Part shown: positions 11,391-24,359 of the stretch, piece after piece
Layout: every line of letters begins with the position of its first letter
Position numbering within the stretch: the stretch's first letter is position 1
Origin: Paguma larvata
Taxonomy: Eukaryota > Chordata > Mammalia > Carnivora > Viverridae
Length of the DNA stretch: 64,000 nucleotides
Direction: 5' to 3'
Assembly (NCBI GenBank): GCA_030068075.1
Contig: CM057830.1
Location: 28,242,247-28,306,246, forward strand
Notes under the pieces: generated by a model
Told to the model about the DNA's origin: nothing
Seen by the model: the letters and a program-made list of their open reading frames with translations, nothing else
Databases searched by the model: none
Position numbers and translations under genes: made by a program

Positions 11391-11879
11391 TAAAAGTATA
11401 TGTTAGGAGTAATAAAATCAAAAGATTCTGTCAAGCACTGTTCCTTGACTTTTTAGAAATTCGATGGTCTTTAAAGGAAATTGTGTGCATTCAATTTAAG
11501 TTGATTTCATATTATATGATCAACTTATAGGTTTATAAAAGCTGTTTCATGTTCCCTAAAACCCTTTGAAATGTTTTAGTAAAAAGTTTCCTTTTTCAGA
11601 AAAGCAAAAAAAAATAGTAGAAATTAATGCCAATGTTTGAACCTTCATAATTACTGAATATACTTTTGTAGTTAAGGTCCAAGTGAATCACGTCTTTTCC
11701 AAGAAAGGGACTGAAGTTTGGGGTTTGCTTTGGGAAGGTGTTGTTTTGGTTTTGGTTTCTGATTATAATTCTTAGACCCAGAAAGTTGGAATTAAAGTAT
11801 ATATTCTACATTAAATTTACTGACACAGTAATTATTTTAAGCAGTCCTGGGTCCAACATTTTTAATCTCCATTGTTTGA
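11391..11879. other. Unassigned non-coding DNA
   Basis: AT-rich, no recognised repeat. Confidence 0.4.
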
Positions 11880-12050
11880 GATTGGTCTGTAAACCTTGAA
11901 ACTAAATCAGGAGATCAGCATGTACAGCCTTGCTCTGTCCTAACAGTGTGGTCTGGGGCTGATCATTGAACCCCTTGGTATCTCTATATGGAAGTGGCCT
12001 GGAGCCAATTATCTCTAAATTTCCTTCCTGTGTTAAAGTAATGGTTGTAA
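11880..12050 (-). mobile_element. MIR SINE fragment
   Basis: Antisense MIR pattern: 'TGGGGCTGATCATTGAACCCC', later 'CCAATTATCTCTAAATTTCC' at about 12005. Confidence 0.5.
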
Positions 12051-12579
12051 GTAGAAACATTAATATAGGAATAAGATGAGATATATAAATGGACTGAAGG
12101 ATTCTACAGAAGTTAAATATATCATGATTTAGGTAGGACTGGTTTCTGAACTATGAAATCATCATTAAACTACAAAAAAATATGCTTCTTACATGTAGTG
12201 TATTGATCTCCTAGAATCAGTGGATTCCAGGAATTCTCACCCAGGATTCAATATCTGCTTGGAGTAAAGCGATCCATCAGCATATTCTTTAACTCACTGC
12301 ATTATTATTAATTGTTACACAAACACCTGGGAAACCATCCTTTGTAAACATATACTAAGAAGAGAATGAAGCCAGTTTTACAAATAGTATATTTAAACAG
12401 TTATGCAACTGTAGCCTGTAGCAAAATGGGTTTGAAAATACACCTTATATACGTGTTAGTGCGTTGGGAAGAGAATATGCTACCCATTTGAAAATGGTGA
12501 ACTAACCGTGGAATGAAAGCAGTTCGTGTTGTTCTTCTACATTAAACCTTTCAGTGAGTCATCAAAAACTTTAAATGCT
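12051..12579. other. Unassigned non-coding DNA
   Basis: AT-rich, no recognised repeat or long open frame. Confidence 0.4.
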
Positions 12580-12920
12580 GCTTAACCTTCCAATATCTGA
12601 CCCCTGATCCTCACCTAATTTCTTGCTACTGTCTCCCTTAGCTCCTTCTGCCCCCATCAGTATGCTGTGCATGTCATCATGGGGGCCTTCTTTGAATCCC
12701 AGAATAGGTTACATCTGCCCATTACGTTCTCCCTTGGTGGTGTTCTGTATTTCATAACAATCATTCTGGTTTCAATGAAATGTTTAATGTCTGTCTTCCC
12801 TCCTAGAATATAAGCTCAAGAAGTCATGATTAATGTCTGGCTTTTTGAAGGGATATATCCCAGTGGCTTAGCACAGCATCTGCTCTGTGATATGCCCTGA
12901 GAAAATGTGCTGAAATAAGT
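12580..12920 (+). mobile_element. L2 3'-end fragment
   Basis: Sense L2 3' region: 'CTAGAATATAAGCTCAAGAAG' at 12804 is the conserved L2 phrase preceding the 3' terminus. It is followed by 'TTAGCACAGCATCTGCTCTG' and a degraded tail. Confidence 0.65.
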
Positions 12921-13086
12921 AAATTAGTGGCTGTTTTAAAATCTCATCTAGCTATGTAGAACATGCAAATAGTAGTTCCTAATGATTTGTTAGTTAAAGC
13001 TAAAGAAGGGAAAATTTTTAGTTCTTATTCCAGTTACTCCCTAGTTCCCTAAAGTTCTCTAAACATAGAGAAAAACAAGATTGAGG

Positions 13087-13123
13087 TGTGAGTATGTGTG
13101 TGTATGTGTGTGTGTGTGCGCGC
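13087..13123. repeat. (TG)n microsatellite
   Basis: Interrupted TG repeat ending in GCGCGC. Confidence 0.9.
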
Positions 13124-13880
13124 ACTGGAGAATGGGGAGGGAAGATATTTTGGTAGAAAACACTGTAGATCACTATGACGTTGACAAATGGCTAACACAG
13201 AAAATATAATCATATGCTATTTTTGAAAGCATATAAGCTAAACTTGGTGAGTTATGCAAACAAATAAATGAAAGGCCAATTTACTAATGGCTGAAGAAAA
13301 TAGAATATAAATCTTAAGGAAGGAAAGATAATTACCTTATTTATGTTTTCTTTGCTGTTTACTCTGTATATGCTGTTTCTTGAGATACTGATTTTCTTCA
13401 GTTAGCAAGCAAGGTTTCTAATGGGATATCTCAAAATATCCCATTTAAAAAAAAAGACTCTGTATGCAAAATGGTTTATCTCTGGGATGTTTCTCCCACC
13501 AGAAGTCTGGTTGGTCACACTTACTTAATGGCAGCTGTTGGCTTCAGGAAATGACAAGGAGAATAGAAAATGAGGGCTGTTGATGTTGTAGAAGAGGGAA
13601 CCGGAGAATTTGAGAAAGGAAGGAAGTAACTCTTGCCACTTTACTCAAACTCTTCACAGGTCTTCACAGTACAGACTGAACTGAAGATGCAGCCATAGCC
13701 AGTTGTGTGTGAATGTACACTGCACATCAGCCCATCCATGCTTAATTATTATGAATTGCCTATTGGGATCATTCAGATTGAAGACTCAGAGTTGTATCTG
13801 CATGGTGCCAAAACACTGTACAAAGAGAAAAATCCATTTCATCAGAATTTTCTCTTTTCAGTGATTCCCCATTACCTCTC
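13124..13880. other. Unassigned non-coding DNA
   Basis: No recognised repeat. A 71-codon plus-strand frame at 13705-13920 runs into the MER5A and is not recognisable. Confidence 0.4.
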
Positions 13881-14025
13881 CAGAACTAGGTGCATCAGAA
13901 CCATGTTAGATGGTTATTAAAAATACATAACTTAAACTTTGTTAGAAACCTTCTGAGTCAGAATCAGCAGGTATATGACCTAGGAATATACATTTTATTA
14001 ATCTCCCCAGACAATGCTGATAATC
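13881..14025. mobile_element. MER5A-like hAT-Charlie relic
   Basis: A non-autonomous DNA transposon pattern: 'AGGTGCATCAGAACCATGTT', 'TCTGAGTCAGAATCAGCAGG' and 'CTAGGAATATACATTTTA' in the order seen in MER5A. No TSD is legible. Confidence 0.65.
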
Positions 14026-14174
14026 AATAGGGCTAACAACTCTTGTGAAGTAAGCAATATGATTGATTTTCTAATAATTTTTAGACCATTTATTGTGTTC
14101 AAGCCATATATAAAAAGTCAGAAACCTTACTTTCCAGAAGTTTATAAACTAAAAGATTGGCACTCTAAAAATGC

Positions 14175-14275
14175 AATGTAGTGAAATGGAAAGAGAAAAT
14201 GATCTGATTTTAGAAGACTTCAGTGCAAGTGGGGTCTTTTCTTTGTTACTAACTCTGTGACTTTTGGCCAGCAAA
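14175..14275 (-). mobile_element. MIR SINE fragment
   Basis: Antisense MIR: 'GTAGTGAAATGGAAAGAG', then 'GTTACTAACTCTGTGACTTT'. Confidence 0.5.
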
Positions 14276-15489
14276 GATTGAATATGAAATTACAGGTACT
14301 TGTGTTTATGACCCACAAAAATGACGATTTTATATGGTTCAGCCTAATGGTTTAACATTCTGAGCATTGTTTTCTGTGTTTTTAATGGGATATTATTGTA
14401 AGGCTAATTTTTTAGGGTTAAATAAGCTTTTATAAGTGATCCCACTTGAAAACTGTAATGTGAGCTGTTCTTTCATCTCCTTTGGAAACCACGGTACTAG
14501 TAAATGCCAGTCTTTATGTTTGGGCATTTTAAAACGTTGAAATATGGTCTGCAGTAATTTTTGTTGCACATACATACAAAACTTCCACACCCTGGAAAAT
14601 TTAGGGGTGAGTGTAAGCCCATGCCATCATGAGAGTTCTCACAAAGAGCTATGGCTTCTTATATGCCTTGGCTGGAATGGCTTCTTGGAGTTGTTGCCTT
14701 TTCTATATGTCCTTATGCCATTCCCTCAGCCCTAGCTCCATTCATTTTCGTAACTCAGCAGGCCACAGAGCAGCTGTTTCATTATGTCCCTGTCTCTCAT
14801 GGTCAGCTGCATCCAAGGAACAGATCTTCGATTCCAGGAAGAGCTCCAATATTAGCACGCTGGCCAAATTCCAGGACCTCAACATGGTGATTCCAACCAG
14901 CTACTTAAACTGAAAGGGGATTCATTGCCATAAGTTACCAAATTACTGCCAGTAATCATTGAGCAGCCATTGATAGAAAAGTGGTGGTGTTTGAAAGTAG
15001 TAGATGTTCTGATCTTCAGAAATGTGAAGATTATACTTGGTCCAAGAAAAGACTGGTGGACAATTTACCATTACCCAGAAAACTTCAGAAAATGATTCAG
15101 GCACAGAGATGAATTATGGGTACTGGTTACCGGGAATGCGTGATTTTGAGGGAGCCAAAATGAGTTTACCAAGAACAAGTTTGAGGAATTACCAATTGAA
15201 TTTTCTTTTTCTGGGCAACTTTATTTGACTTTATAATTTAATAATGTCTCTCATAATGTCCATCTGAAAAAGCTGGGAAAAATATGTGTTTGTGACTGAA
15301 TAAGTGGAATCATACCCAACAGAGAATTGTGCATAGCCAAATGAGTATTATACCACATAATTATTGTTCAGAGAGATCCTAAGTGGCCTCTGTGCAGTGA
15401 TGTGCTAGAGCCCTGCTAGCTCTTGAGAGGTTATTGTCACCAACTCACTCTACCTCTCAGTAACTGTATTTTCACAAAACCTAGGTTTT
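14276..15489. other. Unassigned segment with short overlapping ORFs
   Basis: 1.2 kb without a repeat I recognise. Three overlapping plus-strand frames (14544-14735, 14629-14913, 14651-14890) and one at 15037-15228 exist. The first three share the same DNA in different frames, so at most one could be real. None matches a protein family I know. A decayed processed pseudogene is possible, but no source gene is evident. Confidence 0.3.
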
Positions 15490-16920
15490 AAATTTAAATA
15501 GACTGTTAACTTTAGAATAGTTTTAGATTTACAGAAAATGTGCAAAGATAGTTTAGAGTTCCTATTATATCCCACATCCAGTTTTCCATATTGTTAACAT
15601 CATACATTAGTGTGATGTATTTCTTACAAAAGAAAAACCAACATTAGTATATTACTATTAACTAAATTCCACATTTTATTTGGATTTTACTGATTTTTAC
15701 CTAATGTTCTTTTCTGTTCCATGATCACAACCAAGATGCCACATTATGTTTAGTTATCATGTTTCCATAGCTTCTTCTCATCTTTGATAGTTTCTCAGAT
15801 TTTCCTTATTTTCAGTGACCTTGACAATTTTTAGAAGTACTGGTGAGGAATTTTGTAGAAAGTCCCACAATTAAGGTTTCTCAGAAGGTTTTCTTATGGT
15901 TAGACTGAGGTTCTAGGATTTTGGGAGGAAGACCACATGAGTGAGGTGCCATTGTCACTAGATTATATTAAGGGTACATGCTATCAACATGAGTTATCAC
16001 TGAAGATACTAAACTTGAACAGGAGGCAGAGACGGTTTATCAGTTTTCTCCACACCTTTCCATCACGGCTCTCTTTGGAAGAATGCCATTAACCACAGTC
16101 TGCATTTGGGACTAGATGGGAGTTAAGCTCCATTTCCATGAGGGGGAACATCTATAGAAATTATTCTTCTGTACCAGAGGTTTGTCCCCTCTCTCCCATT
16201 TATTCATTCAATCATTTATATTAAACATTTACTGGGACACCACTGAGTCTGTGGTTTTGTATAGACTCATGGATATTTATTTAATATTTACTCTTTCCTT
16301 TTTTTTTGCTCAAATTGTCCCAATTTTGGCCAATGGAAACTCTTTCATATTGACTGTTATATCTCTCTTCGATATACTTTAATCTTTTTGTTTAAAAGTT
16401 TTTTTGAGTACTTCCTTACTTTCTGGTACTAAAAGATTCTCCAGGCTCATTTCATATATTCACTGACCCAGCACTTCTCCAAGAATCCCCAATTCCTTTA
16501 ATTCAAGAATGGTTTTAGAAATCATGATCTGGGCATGGAATGAACTTGTTGCTATAGAGGTATACTAGCTTTTAAACTCTTAGTGAACAGAGCTAGAGAG
16601 CACATGTATACATATCAAACCACTTACACACACTTACCTGATTTTTTTTTCTGTATCTGTCTATCTCTAGTAAGCAGAAGATGAGTTTATGTGGATGTCT
16701 CCAATTCTAATCCACTATCAATAGGTTTATTCTATTTCCTTGTTTATCTGTAACCTCCTTTTCCAACAATGAGAAAGCTGACTCCCACCATCTGCCATCC
16801 ATTTACTTGTTTGTCCAATTCCAGCATACATGTGTAGCAATTTCAGAATTGTTGATTTGTACTCCCATGAGAAACAACTTTAAAGTAGACTACAGTGTCT
16901 GTATTCAGTTACTCTCTGCT
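15490..16920 (-). mobile_element. Ancient L1M LINE fragment
   Basis: Antisense L1M-class sequence. Recognised phrases include 'TTCTCAGATTTTCCTTATTT' near 15791, 'GGCCAATGGAAACTCTTTCA' near 16328, 'CTTCCTTACTTTCTGGTACTA' near 16411 and 'CTCCAAGAATCCCC' near 16477, in the order of L1M4/L1M5-type elements. Highly decayed; no open frame of note. Confidence 0.6.
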
Positions 16921-17776
16921 GTAGTCTTCTATTTTCTAGTCAAAAGACCATTTTCCAAAGTCAAATCCCAGTTTTAAAGCATGATAATGCTCAACATATC
17001 TGGAATCATCATATTTAAGTAAATATTGTTTGTCTTCCCAAATAGAATATAAACTACAGAAGAGCAAAAGAACGTGGCCTGTCTTGAACAACATTCTAAC
17101 TTCACTCAGCATATCAAGAGTAATGCCAAGCATAGTTAATATTTATTACATTCAGGGATGAACTCATTCACAATACAACATGTTTTTATCATTTGATTTT
17201 GTTCACTTGACCAAGTGTAATTAGGTACTAGGTGAAGAAAACATTCCTTGAAAAATAGAAAAATGTTTGATAAGTAAAATGTCAGTGAATTAATTGGTAC
17301 TGAGAAATAAGACTGCCAACAAACATGAAAACCCATACCAAAGGATATGTTTTTTTTTCTTTTCTGTAGGAAAGTAATTTCTGAAACATACTAATTGAGC
17401 AAACTCAAACAAAGGTAATGCTAATCACGAAGTGACTGGAGCTATGGGGCAGAACCCTAGGGCCTTGGTCACCCAATCCTCTATAAATTGCAGTCAGTTT
17501 ATTGAACAGAGCCTGACCCTTCAAGTAGGTATGCTCCAGCCTGATGCAACTCTCCTCAGAGAGTATCTCTTTATTCCAGATGAATCCACAGTAAGTTTCA
17601 CAAAATACTGTTCAACCTATACCCTTTATCCTTACATTGTTATTAATAGGACCTATGACCTGAACTAATGATGAATACCTAATAGCTATAGTTTAGACAG
17701 TTACTAGATAAAATAATTTTATGCTCACCAGCATTCATTATTTGTTGTTGGCTCAGCTGAAAACAAAATATTTCAA
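16921..17776. other. Unassigned non-coding DNA
   Basis: Possible L2 3' remnant at about 17025-17150 ('CCAAATAGAATATAAACTAC'); the rest is unassigned. Short frames at 16936-17336 (minus) and 17432-17668 (plus) have no signature. Confidence 0.35.
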
Positions 17777-17988
17777 GGGCACCTGGGTGGCTCAGTCAGT
17801 TGAATGTTCGACTTCAGCTCAAGTCATGAACTCATGGTTAATGAATTCGAGCCCCGCGTCAGGGTCTGTGCTGACAGCTCAGAGCCTGAAGCCTGCTTTG
17901 GACTCTGTGTCTCCCTCTGTCTCTGCCTATCCCCCACTCGTGGTCTCTCTCTCTCTCTCTCAAAAATAAATAAATATTTAAAAAGTTT
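17777..17988 (+). mobile_element. SINEC
   Basis: Plus-strand SINE, GGGCACCTGGGTGGCTCAG head, (TC)n tract and AAAAATAAATAAATA tail. A probable imperfect TSD lies around AAATATTTCAA (17766-17776) and AAATATTTAAT (17991-18001). Confidence 0.93.
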
Positions 17989-18969
17989 TTTAAATATTTA
18001 ATGAGTGTTTGGATATGTGGTGCATATGCTTTTCCAGATATTTTTAAATTATTAGATTGACACAGCAGAAGTTCTGATACATGGATCATATATTGTCTTC
18101 TTTCCTGATACTCAAACGTGCAGAAGTGTTTTCACCACCAGCCTTATTGAATTCAGGAGAGTCTAAGAAACAACCTTGTTAAATTGTGTAGTGTTGTCAC
18201 AGGAATAAACAAATCTATGAAATTAAATAGAGTCCAAAATTTCTTGTTTAATTAAATTGACATTTCAAATTGGGTGACAGGGATAGGGTAAAAATATTTT
18301 TTTATGTTTTAATGTATCTTCCTATCGTTTGCTGGTTTTTAGTAAAAAAAAATTTACTTATTTAATTTAAACTGTAAGCTAGAAAAAAAAAAGATGCTCA
18401 TTTACAATACATAATAACCTCTTTGTATAACTCTGCCCTGAAGAAAAATAATTCTATTTTACTTTTTATGCTAGGAATTTGTGCCATATCTAAAATTTAT
18501 GCTGCCTCTCCAAAGGATATATTCTATTAAACTTCTTCAAATCTTTTCTGAAACAATTATGGGGCTTATGTATATAACTTAAATAAAAATGATTACAGAG
18601 TTCCATCAGATGATTGTATGTGGATATCCCCTGTCTCCAGCACAAGAATATACCTGCCAAACTGTCTAGAAAACTTATGGCAGATGGTCAAATTACACTT
18701 TTTCTTAGTGCTGGACACAAACAGAATAATTCTTACTCTTTAGATCCACATTTCATAGATTATATACAAATCACTTCATATTAAGGAAATATAATACAAA
18801 GCGTGTCACCATTACCTGCAATCACATGTTGTCTTACATGAATTGTATTTCAGTGTCTCTGATAGAGACTTGAGCATTGCCTTAATCTTTGGAGAAAACA
18901 AGCGTGCTAACCTTAAATGGAATGTCCGAACAAGCTACCTCTTAGGATCATTATCCTTGCCAATATCCT
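17989..18969. other. Unassigned non-coding DNA
   Basis: AT-rich, several short A/T runs, no recognised element. Confidence 0.4.
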
Positions 18970-19930
18970 TATTTCAGTTTTCTATTACTGTATAAAAACT
19001 GTCACATACTCAATGGAGTAAAACAACACTAGTCATTTATTATTCTTACCTTTTCATCATTTTTAGATGTTGACTATACTCAGGTCAGCAGTTCCTTCAT
19101 GTAGTCTTTCATGTGGTTGGATAGTGACAAAGATTGAAATCATTTTTTTCCCAAGTTTTTATTTAAATTCCAGTTAGTTAATGTATAGTGTAATGTCAGT
19201 TTGAGAAATAGAATTTAGTGATTTAACACCCAGTGCTCATCACAAGTGCCCACCCTAATACCCATCACCTATTTCAAAACCCTTCCCTGTCCCACCCACC
19301 TCCCCTCAAGTATAGTGAAGAGTCTGTTTCCTGGTTTGCCTCTCTTTTTCCCCCATGTTCATCTGTTTTGCTTCTTTAATTCCACATATGAGTGAAATCA
19401 TATGACATTTGTCTTTCTCTGACTTACTTAGCATAATACTCTCTATCTCCATCTACATCATTGCAAATAGCAAAAATATGATTCTTTTTAATGGCTGAGT
19501 AATATTTCTCTATATATAATTATATGTAATTATATATAATTATAAATAATTATATGTATATATATATTTTTTTTCTTTATCCATTCATCAGTAACTGGAC
19601 ATTTAGGCTCGTTAGATTGGAATCATTTGTCAGAATTCTACTCATACATGGCTGGGAGGTGATTCTGTCTGCATGCTAGGACCTCAGGAAAGGCTGTTGA
19701 CTGGGGCACCTACATGGTGCCTCTTCATGTGGCCTACATTCCAGCGGCAAACATCTCGAGAAAGAGAGAGCCAGGAGGGAACTATATTACCTTTTCAAAG
19801 CTAGCCTTAGAAGTTATACTGCATCATTCTCACTACATTCTATTTAGAAGCTAGTCACTAAATCCACTCTGTATTCAAGAAGAGAGAAATGAGATTTAAC
19901 CTTTTAATCGGAAAGATAAAAGAGATAAAA
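18970..19930 (-). mobile_element. LTR-like element split by an L1
   Basis: Two segments, 18970-19130 and 19629-19930, read as one antisense LTR-type repeat. The first has 'TTTTCTATTACTGTATAAAAA' and 'GGAGTAAAACAACACTAG'; the second has 'GGCTGTTGACTGGGGCACC', 'CTCTTCATGTGGCCTAC' and 'TTAGAAGCTAGTCACTAAATC'. These are typical of mammalian ERVL-MaLR-like LTRs. The exact family is not assigned. The L1 insertion between them is younger. Confidence 0.5.
19146..19613 (-). mobile_element. 5'-truncated L1, 3' end
   Basis: Antisense carnivore L1 3' UTR and ORF2 end: 'ACCCAGTGCTCATCACAAGTG' near 19228 and 'TTTATCCATTCATCAGTAA' near 19576. Flanked by a 15-bp TSD with one mismatch (19131-19145 and 19614-19628). 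An AT-rich microsatellite sits at 19507-19570. Confidence 0.9.
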
Positions 19931-22074
19931 TAAGAATTTTTTGGAGATTCTTTCAAAATATTCTACACATCTTACTTTTTGATATTAATTCCTATTTGTT
20001 TCAGATGGCTACCTTTCCCTCTCTAGGTTCCCCATACCCTAGTGGGGTGGCCTCCACTGAGCCTTTGTGCAACATAATGGCCTGGAACTCCATGGCTTCC
20101 TGTTACTGTGTTCTGTCTCCAAAGTCGTGCAGCATTGCTGAATTCTGTATTTATTTCTTTATGCTTAATGTGACAGTGTGTTGTGCTCAGATTAATTGAA
20201 AAGAGCTTTCCCTCTTTATTGCTGATGGTAGTCTAAAATTTTAAGCCTTCTCTGGGTCTAACAGGTACACTGATAAGGGCTTCTGGACATTGGTAATCAT
20301 CCCAGTGCCCTTAGTTAATTCAGCAAAGTGGAAAATACTGTCCAGTGTGTTTTAGTGCCTTTATGCATCAGTCAATAGTAGCACCTCATAGACTATTTCA
20401 CATTCTATTCAGTTGGTGAGCTATCTGGTTAAAGTAGGGCTAAATCAAAAGACCAATTTATTCATCACATGATTCCAAATATTGAAAAGTCTGTTGTTAC
20501 TGTAGGCACATGGGATCACTGGAGAGAACTGAAGGATTTCCTTTTGCCTCTATGTGCCATGACATGTAGAAATTACTGCCTGGAACAGTATTCCTTGCCC
20601 TTTGAAATGTAAAACCTTGAAAACATTCCATAGCCCAATCTTGCCATTAGTCAAGGCAAGACTCTCAATAGTTCTACACTTAGAGAAGTACTGAGAATTG
20701 TGGAAATGATAATACTTACAGTAGTTTTGGTAAGTGGATATCTGCGATATAATAAAGCAAATATTTTGCAGGCCTTTGGTGTGCATGTTCATGTAAGTAG
20801 GTTTAATGAAAACAGAGCATACGTGTTATATGAGTACTACTTGATGGCATGTATGTGTAGATCAGTCATTTCTAAATGTAACTTGATCCCTCAACTAATA
20901 TTAAGATGGCTATCCTATTTGTCACTCTACAATCTAATGTTTTATGTGAAACAAGAGTGATTTTTAACCTTTGAACTATAAATTTTTAAATCAGGTTGGT
21001 GTCCTATAGTATGGGATTAATTTACTTGAGGTAAATTAAAATGTCCAATTTGAAAGACAACTTCTTTTGCTCAGCTCAGCTGTATTAAATTTCCAACAGA
21101 GAAGAATCTTCCCACTGTGTTTAAACTTTGAATGTATTTACAGAGGATTAAAAATACCAGCACTTTACAGTCACATGCTGGTGAAAATTGCCTTTGAAAT
21201 AATTCATGAAGTAGGAAAAATGGAATTTTAGTAATGTAGACTATAAACCACTTTTGGTTGAGATTTAGTATTTGTACAACATTAGGGGATATTTAGTGTG
21301 TAAATATGTTCAATAGCATTTTTATTACAGATCCCAGAGCATTTTAAATAGACTTATTAAAATCTTCACTTTTCTGCTTTGATTAGGGAAGTGCTCCCAT
21401 CTTATACTTGGCATTTTCCTCATAGCTCTAGAATAGTTACAGTAGAGAATTATAGAGCAAGTGAATCAGACTGTAGACTGGAAAAATAGATTCATTCATT
21501 GAGATGAATAGGCAAAGTATTTTTTAATAAATTCAAAATATATATAAAAAACCTATGTTACCACCATCTGTTGTGCTCATTGACATTAAAAGAGAGTAAA
21601 TCTCTTGGAATATAAAGCTTTTATATACTACTGTCTCTCTCAGAGTTATCAGTCCTTCCCAGCAACAGAAAAAAATCAGGGAATCCTTCCTCCACCCAAA
21701 CCCTCCAACTCAATGTAATATGTCAAGATATACAATGTGAGAAACTGGTGCTCTCCCTGGTTTCTGTTTTGCTACAACAAATTGATACCATTATCATAAT
21801 TTCTTTATCAGTCAGTTATCCTGAACTAACAGGTTTGTTTCTTTTTGACTCCTTCTGTAAACTACATTTGACTTAGTTTTCCCTAGATGTCCATCTGCCT
21901 GAGAGGTAACTGTGACTGGTTACAGAAGATCTAGATAATACTTAATAATATTCTAAGTTAATAATATGCCACATGGTGGCACCCTTGCAAGTTCCGTATG
22001 GAAGAGAGCAAGTTTTTTCCAAATCTTAGGCTATTAAGTGTCAACCTAATCAGCAAGCTTATAGTTAGTTATTC
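19931..22074. other. Unassigned non-coding DNA
   Basis: About 2.1 kb with no recognised mobile element. Opposite-strand frames at 20550-20960 overlap and are not recognisable. Moderately complex sequence; could hold conserved non-coding elements, which cannot be judged without alignment. Confidence 0.35.
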
Positions 22075-22126
22075 CTTGTCCCACCCACATAAGAGTTTAA
22101 GCTCTTATACTTCCAGGTGGGACAAG
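22075..22126. repeat. Two-tier imperfect hairpin
   Basis: Perfect 11-bp outer arms CTTGTCCCACC (22075-22085) and GGTGGGACAAG (22116-22126). Inside them are perfect 7-bp arms ATAAGAG (22089-22095) and CTCTTAT (22102-22108), with a 6-base loop. May be chance or a relic of terminal inverted repeats. Confidence 0.6.
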
Positions 22127-24359
22127 AAAAGAAAAAGAGCATAGGGGATCTATAGGGAAATAACGCCCATTTCTGGATAGGAAATGATGGAAGGAAGAGG
22201 ACAATGAGGAGAGAGGGAAAGAAGGAAGCAGTCTCCAATTTTCCCACTTATGACTGTAGGAGACACGAAGAAGATACTTTTGATGAATAAGGATAACCTT
22301 AAAGGCTGAGAAGGAGGCTAATTCTTTTATTCTTCATTGAGAAAGTTAGGAAAACATTACCTTTTAGTCTGCTTCCCTCCCACCAACTTTCAACAAGACT
22401 CTAGGAACTTGGCTTATAATAGGATCTAGCAGAAGACCTGACATTTTCCTTTACTGAACCAACTCCAATTTCCAATGGCACAGGCAATGGATTAAGATCT
22501 GACTAGCCTGATAAAGGGGGGGCTCACGGTAGCTGCTGAACCAGAAGATGCAATGGGGGATCAGTTAAATCCTTAACCTACCACCAGTGGAGAGCAAGTT
22601 GAGGTCCAATTGTTCTGACCCCATTAAAAGAGACCAGATCACTAATTGAACCAACCAGAGACTTGTTTACAAGTAATCTTGTCCTAGAGACTAGAGGAAT
22701 AGAGGACATCATACCTGAGGACCTTGGATATTTATCATGGCAGGGAGAGCCTTCTGTTCGTATACCTGGCACCACCTTAGAGAGAGAAGCAGGAGAGGCT
22801 CCTCGGGGAGGCTCTCTGAAAGTTTTTTATTCCAAATCTGATAATCTGCATTTTTAAAAGATGTTACTCAATATTATTTCATCAGAATAAGTTTAAACCA
22901 GATTGAATATTTAGTGCTTATTTTTTCTCCATTGATAACTGGTGGTGGAGGGTTATATCTAGATAACAAATGAACTTCATCTAGTTTGAGTTACCTGACC
23001 TTGTAAGAGTGGAGAGAAAGTGATCCCCTCAGCTTGCTTCTTTGGGCAGGGATCCTCCTTTTTCTTCCCTACCATCTCAGTGGAGGAGGAGAGAAAACAC
23101 TATAGCATCCTTGTCTTTGTAGCATTCTCTGTGAGTCTGAATTGATGTGCAAAGGTCTATTCATCTTTAGATCCAAGAACTTATTCTAAACCCCATATTT
23201 AAAATAAAATTAGTCTTTAATCAAAGTATAGTCTACTGAGTCCAAGAACCTGTGCTTAGAGCTATAAATAGTAAGTGCTCCGTACAAATTGTCATCATTC
23301 TAGTGAAGTCTGTCTTCTCTTTATGTTCTCTGTCCATAGTCTCATACACATTAAACCATTTCTTTGCCAGTGTTGTGAGTTCTGTCCACATCTTTCAATC
23401 TAGCAGATGTTTTCTGGTTTCACTTGTACCCTCCCAGCTTATACTTCTGATTAATTGTGCTAATGATGAAAATGCCAACTTTTGTGCCTCATGTTAATGT
23501 CCTCCAGTGAGAGACTACTAGAATTACCCTCTTATCAACAGAATTTATTTTTTACAACAAGGGAGACTAAACCATGAGGAACAGTGGAATATGCTGTTAA
23601 GGAGTTGGGGGATTATTCTAGGATTTGGGGCTATGCTAAATGATTTTAGGGGAGGCTCCAAGGAAGTGAATGTCATGTTCTGTAGTGCATGTTGTCAGAA
23701 ATCAGGAGCATTTTTTTCTAGGTGACAAAAGTAACTGAGGAGGGATAGAATTGTGACTAGACCATACCAGTCACTCAAGTTGGCAGAGAGAGGGAAGTGT
23801 TGGGTCACTTTTGTGGTTGCACAGGGGCTTTATTTTTTGTTCTTGCTGTTTAAATTTCTGTTGGAGTGTGGTCATAGAGTGGTCTTTGTCTCATTTTGAC
23901 ACCATCACAGAGAATCCTTGTCCAGTGTCGATGTTCTATGAAATGATGTTTAGCAAGTATGGACACCTTATCTGGCAGCAACAAGGCCAACTATGAGTTG
24001 GCAACACTCAGGCCTCTTATTTTCTTTCTCACATAGAAGCTTTCTCACTCTGCACTGACGGGTCTGCCATGCCAATTATGAAGCTTTTCTGTCAAGACTT
24101 GATCTGAAGAAAATTATGATCGTTTGCTTTGAAACTCCACTACAAATTAATGTTTTCTAACACCAAGTGCTCCTTGACTGCTCCTCAACAATAAAAAAAT
24201 ATACTTCTTGTTGAATTTCTATTATAAGGACTATAGAAGCCATTTCACCCTCTTCATATACTCCTTAAGGGTACAATTTAATCACAGCAACTCTTACTCT
24301 TAATAAATGAATATATCTTACAAAGTACTTGAAAGATTGAGTCCATATAATTAGAAAAT
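22127..24359. other. Unassigned non-coding DNA
   Basis: 2.2 kb without a confident repeat call. A possible MIR remnant lies at 23245-23290 ('AAATAGTAAGTGCTCCGTAC'). Frames at 22578-22857, 23252-23497 and 23811-23996 show no family resemblance. Confidence 0.35.

Noticed and set aside
14629..14913. Possible small gene or processed pseudogene with hydrophobic stretches
   Set aside because: Three frames overlap on the same DNA, no source protein is recognisable and there is no poly-A tail or TSD; kept only as unassigned.
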